A stretch of DNA of 64,000 nt. It comes from Cladorhizidae sp. MBARI D1340-BT2 (lineage: Eukaryota > Porifera > Demospongiae > Poecilosclerida > Cladorhizidae). How positions within the stretch are numbered: position 1 is the first letter of the stretch; each line of letters starts with the position of its first letter. The translations under genes and the position numbers were made by a program. The notes under the pieces are model-generated. The model was not told the DNA's origin. It searched no databases and worked only from the letters and a program-made list of their open reading frames with translations. Positions 32,564-43,744 of the stretch are shown piece by piece. The DNA lies in contig JAQNBH010000015.1 in assembly GCA_028752905.1 (NCBI GenBank), forward strand, positions 31,765,529 through 31,829,528. Direction: 5' to 3'.

Positions 32564-34454
32564 TCTCCCCTTCCTCTAGTTGAGAACACTGTTCTCTAGA
32601 GAGTCCATCCGCATTTCCGTTTTTCCGTCCCGCACGATAAACTATTGTATAGTTATAGGGCTGAAGGGCCAATATCCATCGGGCAATTCTTCCATGGCTG
32701 TCTTTCAGTTTAGAAAGGTGCACAAGAGGGTTGTGGTCTGTCTCTATGCGGAAGTGTACTCCTTCGAGATACACCCTGAAGTGTTTGACCCCCTCCACTA
32801 TTGCCAACCCTTCTCGCTCAATGGCCGAATACTTGGTTTCTCTGGGAAGTAGCTTTCTGGAACCGAAGGCTATTGGATGCTCCTCGCCTAGTTCGTCCCG
32901 CTGGCTTAACACATACCCGATTCCACAACTCGAAGCGTCGGTTTGCAGTATGAATTCCTTCCCCCAAATAGGTGGGTGTAGAACTGGTTCTTGAGATAGT
33001 AATTCTTTCAATTTTTCAAACGCCTCTCTTGTCTGGTCCGTCCATATCACTTTGTTTGGCATATCCTTCCGTGTTAGGTTCGAGAGGGCGGTGGCTATTG
33101 TCGAGAACGATGGAATAAATCTCCGATAATAGCCACAAAGTCCAAGGAATGCTCGTACTTCCCTCTTCATTTTCGGGGTGTCAAAGTTCTTTACTGCTTT
33201 CACCTTGGCCTCCATCGGTTTGATTTGGCCTCTTCCCACCACATGGCCTAGATAGGTACAGGTGTTGCATGCAAACTTGCACTTTTCTTCTTTTATTCTT
33301 AGTCCTGCTCGTCTCAATCTCGTGAACACTTCTCGTAAGTGGGTAATGTGGTCTTCCCAGTTTCTGCTGTGAATAATTATGTCATCCAGGTAGGCACTTG
33401 CGTACTCCTGAGTGTCGTCCAAGACCTGATCCATCATTCGCTGGAAGGTCGATGGGGCAGATACTAGTCCAAATGGCATTGTGGTGAACTCGTATTTGCC
33501 CCACGGTGTTATGAATGCTGTCTTTTCTCTGCTTGACCTTTCCATGGGCACCTGCCAATAGCTTTTTGTTAAATCTATGGCGGTAATCCATTGTGAGTTT
33601 CCAATATTGTCAATAAGTTCCTCTATCCGGGGAATTGGATAGGGGTCGGATTGGGTGATCTGGTTCAATTTCCGAAAGTCAATGCAGAGCCTCTTCGATC
33701 CGTCCTTTTTTGGTACTAGCACCACTGGGGCGGCCCAGGGGCTTTTGGAGGGTATGATGATGTTCTGCTCTAGCAATGTCTTTATCTCTTTTCGCAGGAA
33801 TTCGTGCGATGAGTGGGGGAGTCGGTACGGTGGGAGTCGGATGGGGGATGCGTCCCCGGTATTGATGGTGTGCTCCACCACTTCTGTCCTTCCAGGTACG
33901 TCGCTGATCACCTCACTGAACTCGGCCTTCAGTTGTTGTAATGCTTCCTTTTGATAGGGCTGAAGTTGATTCAGATGCTCCTCCCATTGTGGTGTTTCAT
34001 TGGGTTCGGGGTCGCTTGGTTCATTGTCCACGGCTAGCAACACGGCTGGCATTGGAGAATGCCACTCCTTCATTCCGTTCACATGGAAGGTTCTCAACCG
34101 CTTCGACCCCTCCCCCAAATCTACTTGGTAAGTTACATCTGTCAACTTCCGGGTAATTATTACCGGCCCTCTCCATTCATTCTGGAGTTTGCTTGTTCTC
34201 CGAGGCTAAAAAACCAACACAAAATCTCCCACATTGAACTCTCTCTCGGTAGCCTTTCGATTATGGTACTTCTGATGGGCTTGCTTAGCTTGTCTCTCGT
34301 TACTCGCTGCTACCTCCCGAACTAATTCGAACTTCTCTCTCAGTATTCTCAGGTACTCAATGACCTCTATACCTTCCTCTCCCTGTTTCTCTCTCCAATA
34401 TCGGGCCAATTCATCTATCGTGGTTCGCATCCTTCTCCCATACAGCAATTTCAA
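32535..34454 (-). pseudogene. Reverse transcriptase-RNase H, element B
   Basis: The main frame (34145 to 32535) has the classic Ty3-type RT: KSPWAAPVVLVPKKDGSKRL, CIDFRKLNQ, TAIDLTKSYWQVPM, MPFGLVSAPSTFQRMMD and the catalytic SAYLDDIIIHS. The connection segment with FLGLCGYYRRFIPSFS comes next, then RNase H with LQTDASSCGIGYVLSQ and ETDHNPLV, and GNADGLSR at its end. Upstream in the same frame (34454-34209) the integrase C-terminal segment ends at a TAG (34206-34208). A WRGP motif follows, part of the GPY/F-type integrase tail. It converts RNA to DNA and removes RNA template. The last codons lie in the 3' LTR. Confidence 0.85.
32564..32579 (-). other. Polypurine tract of element B
   Basis: Read on the minus strand this is CTAGAGGAAGGGGAGA directly before the LTR start TGTCATGG. 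It serves as the plus-strand DNA primer. Confidence 0.75.
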
Positions 34455-36930
34455 AAGGGGAATATCCTGTGGTACTATGGACCGTTCCCCTGTAGGCCCA
34501 CACTACAAATGGTAGACATTGGTCCCACTCTCTCTCACTCTTTTGGGTTAGCTTCTTTAGCAATCTCTTCATGGTAGCATTAAACCTCTCCACCATACCA
34601 TCAGTTTGGGGATGGTATGGGGAGGTTTTTATTTGGTGGATGCCTGTTAACCGGCAAAATTGGGCCATGGTGCGTGAGACGAAATTACTACCATTATCCG
34701 AGAGGATTTCCTTGGGGGTCCCTAGTCTAGCAAAGACCTCTACCAAACAGCCCAGAAGCGTCTCAGTTGAGGTATTCTTGAGAGGAAACGCTTCCAGCCA
34801 TTTGGTAGCATAATCCATGATTATCAACACATACTTGTTCCCTCCCTTCGTTCTTTTCAGGGGCCCAAATATATCCATAGCCACCCTTTCGAATGGTATG
34901 CTTATTATGGGTAGGGAGTGTAAGGGTGCTCTCTGGGCGGTTATAGGTTTGGCTCTCTGACAGGTGGGACAAGACATGCACATTGACCTTACGTCTGAAG
35001 CGATATTCGGCCAGTCCATGCTCTGCCTGATGGTGGAGAGCGTCCTTGCTTGCCCGAAATGTCCGGCTGTAGGGGCGTTGTGGGCCATCCTTAGGATCTC
35101 CGTCCGAGCTTCATGCGGCACCACCACCAAGTTCCACCCGTCCACTGTGAGCGACTTCCTCATGAGGAGTCCATTCTCCCAAAGGTATGGTTCTTCTCCT
35201 CGGTCTGCTTGTGTCCTTATCTTTTCCAGGGATGGGTCTGTTTGCTGTAGGGCCCGTAATTCATCTGGGGGCATTCGGTCGGGAAGGCTAACAGTCTCCG
35301 CCTCGTTTCTGGTCTGTTGCTCCTTCTCGATTCTCTTCTCGGTGAAGAACTCGTCTTCAAAATTGTAAGGGAGTTCATTTCCCTTCTCTTCTTCCTCGTG
35401 GTCTCCGTCTGTGGGGTCTGTCAGTACGACCTCGTCGTCTGCTTGCTGTACCCGTGACACTTCCTTTTCCTGCACTCGTGTCTGTGCCTGTGCTCTGGTG
35501 GTTACGAGGGCCATTTCACTCGTGTCCTCCCTGGCGAGTTGTGTCTTCTCTGAGCACACTCCTGCCAGCAACTGCTTCAGCTGGGGCACATCCTGCCCCA
35601 CCAGCATATCCACCGGTAGGTAAGGCGAGATGCCTACCGTCAGATGGTATGTCCTCCCAGCCAGCTTCAGCACCACCCGGGCTGCTGGGAACCATGTCTC
35701 GCTGGAGGTGGCTGTGGCATACGGTATACTCCACCCCAGCTTGGCTTTCTCCTGCACACATCTTGGGTGCACCATGGACTTCGTGCATCCAGTGTCTAGC
35801 CACACCTTCACGACTCGTCCATTCAACTTAGCCCTCCTTGTCCAACGATTAGAGGTCTCTTCCCTGGTTGTCTCGCCCACCAGCTGCGCTTGTTCCAGTT
35901 TGACTCTGCAGTCCCTTTTCATGTGTCCCACACGGTTGCAACGGAAGCATCGGACTTCCTGGTTGGTTCTTTGAGATGGGGGTCTGTTTTCCCCACTCTC
36001 TTGACTTCCCCTCGGCGTCGGTCTGTCCCAGCCAAGTCGTCTGGGGGCCTGTTGCTGAGGTCCCGACCGGAATGGAGTCTCGAGGCGAGTTCTCACTCTC
36101 TCGGTCGCTTTCTCAGTTGGTCTTGGCTGCTCTGTCTCTCTCCGTGACTGGTTAGACAAGTGCCTCACAACTGCTTCGCTCAGTGTCTCAAAGTTGCCAG
36201 GGTTGAGGTTCCTCATTTGAATCTCCAACCATCGGGGCAGGCGTTTGAGTATTATCTCCATTAGCATTGTTTCCTGGTCATCGAGGGGGGATGATGCCAA
36301 CCACTGCTGGAAGCTCTGGCGGTGTCTTGCTAGCCAGGTGTCGGGATGGATGGTGTCGAAAGGTACATCAAATGTTCTCTTTCGGAAGGTTTCAGTTGTT
36401 ATCCTGTATTCCCGAAGCAACACTTCCTTCACTGAACAGTAATCCACCTGGCTGTCGGCAGGCATAGCAGCTACGGCAGTCAAGCTCACTCCTGATAAGG
36501 AACTATGCAGAAAGGCTGTCCACTGGCGTCGTGGCCACCCTCCAGCCACTGCAGTCGCCTCGAACGCATCCAAGAAGGCTCCCATGTCATCTACACCTTC
36601 CTGGAACTTGTGCATGGTCAGTTTCGGGGTACAAGCAGCGGACTCTGCCACGGCCGGAAGTAGCCTTGCAGGCTCTCGGACTTCTGTTAGCAGTCGAATC
36701 AGACGCTCTTGTTGTTCGGTCTGGTTCTTCATGAGTCTCTCCTGGAGCTCGTCTTGCCTTTGCCACTACTCTGCTCTCCTTTTCTCCTCTTGCTCTATCC
36801 TTAGTTGGTCTATCTGCAACCATTGGGACAGGAATTTCTCCATGGGGTCCACTGCCCCAGGAGAGGCCTCAGGAGCATTGCTCTGGAGACGGCGAGACTC
36901 TCTCAGGGCTCTCCTGTCCTCATTGCTCAT
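34411..36930 (-). pseudogene. gag-protease-integrase, element B
   Basis: The likely start is ATG at 36930 (MSNEDRRALRESRRLQSN); a TAG at 36766-36768 breaks the frame, which then runs open for 773 codons from 36732. Domains in order: a SCAN-like gag helical region, zinc knuckle CFRCNRVGHMKRDC, aspartic protease with WLDTGCTKSMV, integrase H2C2 finger (HNAPTAGHFGQ and CMSCPTCQR), then the catalytic core with MDIFGPL, LSDNGSNFVS and DGMVERFN as the D-D-E residues. The usual protease triad D-[TS]-G is intact. A one-base insertion near 34460 shifts the frame before the LLYGRR motif. Integrase placement ahead of RT is the notable feature. Confidence 0.85.
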
Positions 36931-37103
36931 CCTTCACCCCACCTCCACCAACCAAACAAAAAACAAACACCTCCACACTAGCTATCCAGGGTTGGTTCTC
37001 AAACCTCATAGGCCGTGCCCAGGTTGTAGCCCTGATCTATTCTAACTAAACTTCCAAACCTCTACACTACCTAAAGGCTGGTCCGGGATCTTCTATGAGA
37101 GAA

Positions 37104-37123
37104 GAATCCCACCGCTGCCACCA
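37104..37123 (-). other. Primer-binding site of element B
   Basis: On the minus strand the site reads TGGTGGCAGCGGTGGGATTC, one base inside the LTR. It is complementary to a tRNA-Leu 3' end with CCA, and it is nearly identical to the site of element A. Confidence 0.8.
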
Positions 37124-37124
37124 A

Positions 37125-37513
37125 TGTCAGGGAATGTATTCTTGGTACCCTTGGGTCATCTAGACCTAACCACAGAATACTCCCTGCGATGCCTAGCTCT
37201 ACTCCCTTAGCTAGACCACTTGTTTATTCCCATCAATCTGACTTAACAACATTTGATAGAATAATATAGTCCCGTAGGAAATCACATCCTAGTCAGAACT
37301 CCTCAGTTCTGTCTAACAGGCTATCTTATATCTTATTTTAGATCACGAGGTTCGACTGTCCAATCAGACCTTTCCATCTGTCCTTCCAACCTTCTGTTTC
37401 TCCGTATACATAGGTGATGTAACAACTACTGTGTATTGTGTAATAATTACATAATAATACATTTCCAGTATCGTGTTGTGTAGTTCAAGTCATGGAAGGT
37501 TGTTTCCATGACA
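37125..37513 (-). repeat. 5' LTR of element B
   Basis: Partner of 32172-32563, 389 bp, with the same TGTCA/TGACA ends. GCCGA follows it directly. Confidence 0.95.
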
Positions 37514-37518
37514 GCCGA

Positions 37519-39760
37519 TGACTTCATCAACAACAGGGGTTGGGGCTATGATGCTGTCACAGAATGAGACAGATCACCCCCTCGCAATATACATAGGCGG
37601 GATGACCGAAATCGTCCACAAATCGACAAATCCCAGCGACACGATGAGAGAGGAGACCAAAGGAGGGGATCTCCACACAGACAGGCATCGGACAAACCTG
37701 TGGACCAGCCTGTTAAGAAACTTCTGCCAAAATATGATAAACACAACTGACCAAGATGTTTTAAATGCCAGAATTATGGACACATCGCAGCCGAGTGTCA
37801 CAACAGCAGAAATATCCCAGATACACCGAAGTTAGAGTTTGTCAACTTAGCTTCACCACTGATGACCAGAGAGGAAGTGGCCTTGGTGCAAGCAGAAATT
37901 AACAGACACCGAATGGTGGATGGAATGATCAATGGATCCAGCTGCAGTAGACTGCTACTCGACACTGGAGCTGAGAGGTCAGTCGTGGATAACCGCCTCA
38001 TGAAACAGACTGACTACACTGGAGAGAAAGTCCAGGTACGAGCTTTCAATGGCACAGTCTCAACCTGGCCTCTAGCTCAAATCACACTAGAAGTGGATGG
38101 AGTCGACGAACAGCTAACAGTAGCAGTGCAAGAACAATTGGGTATTGACGCATGTGTAGGCATGGACTTTCCAGAGATCTGGAACATTGGGAAAAAGATG
38201 CTGTACGACAACCTCATCAATGTCGTCACCACACGGTCACAAGATGCAGACTTGGAGCACCCCATCTCACCTGTCAATTACAAGGAAGCTGACTCTGATG
38301 TGACAGATTCACCAGGAGAGGAGGAAGAAGATGATGTACCAGCAGGCCAATTGCAACTCAAGGAAGACATTCGGGACGGTGCTTGCATCGAGGCCTACAA
38401 CTCTGACTCAGCATCGTCTGACAACGAGCAATCACAGAAGGACAGCCGAGCCATGAAAAGAAAGGCACGAGCAAAGTATGTCAGTAGCAAGGCAAGTCAC
38501 CCATTGGACATAGACATGACAGTATTCAGAAAAGATCACGAACAAGATGAAACGCTGCAGACATTTTGGGAGAAGACAGAGAATGATAACAGCGAATTTG
38601 TCAAACAGGACGATCTGTTATGGAGGCTCACTACAGACCGACTGGGAGAGGAGACAACTCAGCTCTGTGTACCTAAGAAATACCGTTCCCTAGTGTTGTC
38701 ACTAGCACATCGGCCAGGGCACCTAGGACGAGACCGAACCACCCTGAGAGTGCTCGACGACTACTTCTGGCCAGGAGTCTACGCTGACGTTCGTAAACTA
38801 TGTCAAGCTTGCCCAGATTGTCAAAGAGAAGGCCGACAGTCACAACAACCGACACCCCTGCGTCCTCTTCCAGTGATAGATGTTCCATTCCAGAGGGTAG
38901 GCATGGATATGATTGGCCCACTCCCCAGGACAAACGCAGGCAACTGGTTTGTGCTAGTACTAATGGACTATGCCACCCGTTGGCCTGAAGCTTTCCCACT
39001 CAGCGTTACAGATAGTCGAACCGTGGCCGACCAACTCATGGTCATGTTTGCTAGGACTGGTGTACCACACGAAATGTTTAACAGATTTTGGGTCGAATTT
39101 CACCAGTCGCCTCATGAAAGAGCTGTACAATCTACTCGGAGTAAAAGGTATCCAGACAACTCCCTACCATCCCCAGTGCGACGGTCTGGTAGAAAGATTC
39201 AACTCCACCTTTAAATCTATGATGAGAAAGACATTAAAAGCATGGCACGGTCAGCGGGACCTTGCAATGCCTCACTTGCTCGGGGAGTATAGGAGAGCAC
39301 CAAACGACAGCACTGGATTCACCCCATCTGAGTTGCTGTATGGCAGACAAATTGCGGGCCCTCTACAAACGATGAAGACACAGTGGACGGGCACAGCATC
39401 AACACCTGTGGACGTAGTTACTTATGTCACAACGATCCAAGACCGATTGGAACAAATGCGAGAAGTAGCCAGAGAAAATGAGGAAGAAAAGAAAGCGGAA
39501 TAGAAAGAGCGTTACGACAGGAAGGCACAACAATGTTCATTTCAGCAGGGTGATCTGGTTCTACTTCAAACACCGCCACTAGGCCCTAAATTACTCGCTG
39601 AATGGGAAGGGCCCTACACCGTCCTAAAGAAAGTCGATGAGACGACATACTGGATTCACATGCCTGAACATCCACGAAGGAAGGTGCAATGACACATCAA
39701 CCTCTTGAAAGAATTTCACTCACCTGTGGCAGCGTGCCTAGAGATGACAGAGTTGATGGA
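37519..39760 (+). pseudogene. gag 3' end, protease and integrase, element A
   Basis: Continuing from the insertion site, gag ends with the zinc knuckle CFKCQNYGHIAAEC, separated by two TGA stops. The 450-codon frame from 37862 has protease LLLDTGAERSVV, then the H2C2 finger (HRPGHLGRDR and CQACPDCQR), then integrase GMDMIGPLP. A one-base insertion near 39080 (ATGTTTAAC) shifts the core's second motif TDFGSNFTS into another frame, followed by DGLVERFNS and SELLYGRQ. The tail has WEGPYTVLKK and RRKVQ, then a TGA where an Arg codon is expected. The CGA-to-TGA style of several stops suggests CpG decay. The frame then runs toward RT, so integrase precedes RT. Confidence 0.8.
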
Positions 39761-39899
39761 CGATGTCACTGTCAATCTAGAGGAGGAGGAGGGGGTGATC
39801 ATCAGTACGACTGTAACAGCAGCAGAAGAACAGACGTTGAGTGACCTAGTAAGGAAACATGAGAAGTTAAGTGGTAAAGGTTACACAAAGGACAAAGGA

Positions 39900-41277
39900 C
39901 ACTGATCTCAGGCTGGAGACGGGAGATGCTTAACCAATCAGTAGGCCGCCCTACAGGATAGATCCTAATAAACTCCAACTCATGGACAAGGAGGTCAAAA
40001 CGTTGTTAGAGCTCGAGATAATACGACCATCCAAGAGTCCGTGGGTAGCACCGGTGTCACTGGTGAAAAAGAAGGATGGTGGAGTGCGCCTGTGCATAGA
40101 CTATCGACGACTCAACGAAGGTACCAAAGCCGACCCATTCCCTCTACCTCGCATAGACGAGTTGCTGGATAAATTAGGCAGAGCTACTCATATTTCGACA
40201 TTAGATCTCAAAAGAGGCTACCATCAAGTGCCGGTACATAGTGAGTCCATACCAAAGACAGCATTCATAACTCGCAACGGCAAGTGGGAATATATCAGAA
40301 TGCCATTCGGTCTGAAGAACGGACCATCAGTATTCCAACGACTGATGAACTCGATACTGGCTGACCTTTTCGAATTTTCAGCCGCCTATATCGATGACAT
40401 CGTCATTTATAGCCAGAGTTTTAGCGACCACTGTACTCACCTGGATACAGTCTTCTCACGACTAGAGGAGACTGGCTTAGTGATTAAACCAACCAAATGT
40501 ACGTTAGCAGCACCAGATTGCCTCTTCCTAGGACACAGAGTGGGTGCAGGACTCGTTCGTCCACACCAAGCCAAGGTGGAGTCCCTACTGAATTACCCAT
40601 ACCCGATTAAAAAAAAGGATATGAGGTCCTTTCTCGGTTTGGCAAATTATTATAGACGATTCATGCCTGGTTTCGGGTCTATGGGAATCCCGCTCACAGA
40701 GGCAACTCGCAAGCAAGCACCAGATCCAGTAGAATGGACGGAGAGCCGGTTAACTGCATTCGAGGACATAAAAAGGAACCTAACAGAACACCCAGTACTC
40801 AGAAGTCCTAACATGGACAAGACATTCCTGCTGCACACAGACTCGTCAGGTGTTGGGATTGGGGCAGTGTTAAGCCAAGTGGATGACAAGCAGACGGAAC
40901 ATCCAGTGGGATACTACTCGAGAAAACTGAGAGGGGCTGAACACTGCTATACAGTCACTGAACAAGAGTGCCTGGCAGTGATTGAAGCTGTCAAACATTT
41001 TCGTGTTTACCTATCAGGAGCTCGCTTCACGATATGTACTGGCCATAGCAGCCTCAAATACCTCGACAGGATGAAAGATGAGAATGGGAGGCTCGCCCGG
41101 TGGTCCATGGCACTCCAACCGTACTTATACGATATTGTTCACCACCCCGGGACTGACAACAAGAATGCCGACGGGATGTCTCGCCAGTCTTGCCCTATGA
41201 CAGAGTCCAGTCTTGTGACAGAGAAAGACCCTACCAACACTGTCCTCGGAGAACCAGAGAGGGGTGTCACAGGGTGA
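39900..41277 (+). pseudogene. Reverse transcriptase-RNase H, element A
   Basis: A short broken lead-in (near 39900-39980) contains a conserved RPPYRIDPNKLQLMDKEV-type segment with a stop. The 431-codon frame from 39982 holds RT motifs KSPWVAPVSLVKKKDGGVRL, CIDYRRLNE, STLDLKRGYHQVPV, MPFGLKNGPSVFQRLMN and the catalytic AAYIDDIVIYS. FLGLANYYRRFMPGF follows, and then RNase H with LHTDSSGVGIGAVLSQ and GHSSLKYL (usually DH at the first position). The stop (41275-41277) lies 10 bases inside the 3' LTR, as in element B. RT itself is open and motif-complete, but the upstream regions are broken. Confidence 0.8.
41256..41264 (+). other. Polypurine tract of element A
   Basis: AGAGAGGGG lies immediately before the LTR start TGTCACAGG. 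Confidence 0.7.
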
Positions 41278-41581
41278 CCTCCAAACTCATTAAACAATAA
41301 CTGTAGTTAACACTTATCATGTGTAAATGATATTCATTACAAACCCACTACATGTAAAGGCAGAGTGCTGGTCATATAAACCAGTACCAAAGCCTAATCA
41401 TTGGAGTTCATTGCGAATATAGTTGAGTATCTAGTTGACTTTTGTTGTTGAGCACAAGACTTTAATTATAACCATACTTCATGGAACAGTGATTCTTGGT
41501 AAAAGCATTAGCTACCTGGTGGCAGCATACCAACTAGTTTTTGAGTAGTGCCAGGGTAATAAGAGTGGTTACCCTTGGACA
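41265..41581 (+). repeat. 3' LTR of element A
   Basis: A 317-bp LTR starts TGTCAC after the polypurine tract and ends TTGGACA. Its last 122 bp are shared with the truncated 5' LTR at 30937-31066. Confidence 0.75.
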
Positions 41582-41814
41582 CTACTGTTAAATCAATAAA
41601 TTTTATCATTATATATGTGTACATATATTTTCGTTGTTTTTCTATGGCAGTTGTTAACATATGAGTACTATGAGATGCATCTCAAATTGTGGTGAATTTT
41701 CAGATAGTCAAACTGAGGTGAATTATCAGTTTTGTGTTATGAATGGGAGGCCTTATGGCCAATGATCCATTGGATACCAGTATGATCTACAACCCCCGCT
41801 TGTTAAAATTCCTG
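41582..41814. other. Spacer with hAT-like terminus at its right side
   Basis: No gene. At about 41805-41826, AATTCCTGGATCCGGCCCTG resembles a hAT terminus and sits exactly where the Ty3-like fragment C begins. This may mark a junction between elements. Confidence 0.35.
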
Positions 41815-43020
41815 GATCCGGCCCTGGCACTCCTTCTCAACCGCCGCATAGTCATCTCCCGGCCATTCAACTTCCGGGAAAAGTATGCCACGGGGCAGTC
41901 TCCCTGTACCTCGCTGGTCTGGCTAAGGATGGCCCCAATGCCCACATCTGAGGCATCTGTCTATAGAATGAACTCTTTGCTGTAGTCAGGTCCCTGCAAA
42001 ACTGGGTTAGAGGCAAGGGCGGTCTTGAGGGCGGTGAAGGCTTGCTCGTGGATGGACGTCCATTGCATCTTGTCTGGCTGGTCCTTCTTAGTCAAGTCTG
42101 TTAAGGGAGTGGCAATGGTGGCATAGTTCGGTACGAATCAGCAATAGTAGCCAGCAAGGCCAAGGAAGGAGCGGACGTCCTTCTTTTTGGGTGTTGTGAA
42201 GTCCTGCATAGCAGCCACCTTGGCTGTGAGGGGCTTCACCTGACCCCTCCCGACTACATATCCCAAATAGATGCACTCAGTCATGGCGAACTGATACTTT
42301 GCCATCTTCACTGTGAGCTCTGCCTCCGCCAGTCTAGTCAGAATCTCATTTATGTTTTCCAGGTGTTGATTCCATTCTCTGCTGAAAATTACAACGTCGT
42401 CCATATAGGCCGAGATGTAGTGTGGCACATCTCTGAACAACGAGTTCATCATCCTCTGGAACATGGACGGAGCCCCGACAAGTCCAAATGGCATCACTAA
42501 AAACTCATGCTTACCAAATGGAGCTGTGAAGGCGGTTTTCTCTTTGGCCTCCTGGGCTACTCGCACCTGCCATTAGTCTTTGGTCAAGTCCAATGTGGTA
42601 ATGTAGCTGGCCCCCGCCAAGCCATCGATCAAATCTTCCACTCTTGGCATTGGGAAGGGGTCTGGACAGGTCAAGGCATTCAACTTGCGATAGTCCACAC
42701 AGAGGCGAAGTGACCCATCCTTCTTGGGGACCAGAACTATCGGGGTTGCCTATGGGCCTCTACTCACTCGGATGAGGCCTGCTCGCAGGAGGTCTCCAAT
42801 TTCTTTTTTGACTGTGGTCATTCGAGCTTGGGGCAAGTGGTAGGGGGGAGAACTGATGGGTTTTGCATCACCCGTGTTAATGTCTATTGCTGCAACAGTG
42901 GTTCTCCCTGGCTGGTCCTGGAACACTCGGCTGTGTGCATCCAAGAGCCTGCTCATCTCATCCTGCTGCTTCTGTGAGAGTTCCTCACTGATGTGGGGTT
43001 GGTGGGTTGTAGGTTGATCA
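41815..43020 (-). pseudogene. Ty3-like RT fragment C
   Basis: On the minus strand, 42956-42750 gives DINTGDAKPISSPPYHLPQA and the start of RT. After a broken stretch, 42566-42138 has KEKTAFTAPFGKHEFLVMPF, the catalytic SAYMDDVVIFS and the RSFLGLAGYY connection. Below 42130 RNase H text continues (LQTDASDVGIGAILSQ and YFSRKLNGREM). Several stops occur. The sequence differs clearly from elements A and B, so it is a third family. No LTRs were found. Confidence 0.75.
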
Positions 43021-43504
43021 TTTCAGGTCGTGATCTCCTCGAACTCAGTCAGTGGTGGTTGGGATGTCTCACTGAGAAGACAGACCGCTGATGGTGACTC
43101 CCACCTGGCCTGGCTTTCTTGCAATTTTACTCTTTGCATAATGCAATTTTCCAAGCATTGGACTTGGTATTCAAGTTTGTCACACTTCTATGCTAACATT
43201 ATTGTTGTAACATTTTGTCTCTTCGCCAATACCTTTTCCTCTAATATTATATATGTGCAGGATATGATTCCTCAGCTAACACAAAGATGATCGAAGAAAT
43301 AAACGCAAAAACACTGCCTTAACATTTGATGCAACTTGTAATAAATACAACAGTACACATAACATAGTAGCATATGAAATATACTTCTCATTATTATAAC
43401 ATGGTGTTATAATTATATCATTACGATAAAAAATGCGAGTATTAATGGTGAATGACATGTGGAGAATTGTACATAATTATACATATATATATATTATATA
43501 TATA
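43021..43504. other. No gene recognised
   Basis: AT-rich spacer including a TA-rich patch at about 43480-43505. Nothing could be supported. Confidence 0.35.
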
Positions 43505-43737
43505 TAGAGCTTGAGTTTGGCTGGATGGATATGGAAGAGTGGTGAAGGGGATAGGTGGCGTTGATGTTGGGGAAAGTGTAAAGAGAGTACGAGATGCAGT
43601 TATAGAGAAGATGAGCGAGTGTGTTATGCGTTGAGTAGGAACTGGTGGAAGAGGAGAGAGGAACTGTTGTATGGCGAGTAGATGAACAATATTTGGTTCC
43701 CTCCTCTCCCACCCTGAGCAATTGGACTCCCTTAGCT
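43505..43737 (+). pseudogene. LINE ORF2 3' fragment, copy 3
   Basis: It aligns to the end of the LINE fragment at 14385, around the segments equal to LLLGKDVEGVSDAVMEEVGE and RKELLYGQLRNDLWS, but with many substitutions and stops. It is an older, shorter copy of the same family. Confidence 0.65.
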
Positions 43738-43744
43738 AATAATC

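Larger units (their letters stand above)
32172..37513 (-). mobile_element. Ty3-like LTR retrotransposon B, young, nested in A
   Basis: Two LTRs (392 and 389 bp) differ only by one 3-bp indel as far as I can compare by eye. The flanks are GCCGA on both sides (32167-32171 and 37514-37518), a perfect 5-bp duplication. On the minus strand the order is LTR, tRNA-Leu primer site, gag, protease, integrase, RT-RNase H, polypurine tract, LTR, so integrase again precedes RT. Only three coding lesions are evident: a TAG in gag, a one-base insertion after integrase and a TAG before the RT block. This is among the youngest insertions in the window. Confidence 0.9.
30937..41581 (+). mobile_element. Ty3-like LTR retrotransposon A, integrase before RT
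   Basis: Parts in order: a partial 5' LTR (30937-31066), a tRNA-Leu-type primer site (31069), an untranslated minisatellite, gag (from 31461), then after removal of element B (32172-37513) gag zinc knuckle, protease, integrase, RT-RNase H, a polypurine tract and the 3' LTR (41265-41581). Integrase precedes RT, the order of Ty1/copia, although the RT belongs to the Ty3 type. The Gmr1-like Ty3 clade described from deuterostomes shows this arrangement. Stops and frameshifts in every region show it is inactive and older than element B. Confidence 0.8.

Noticed and set aside
34964..36734. Several plus-strand frames of 65-135 codons
   Set aside because: They are antisense to the gag-protease-integrase frame of element B, which has full motif support.
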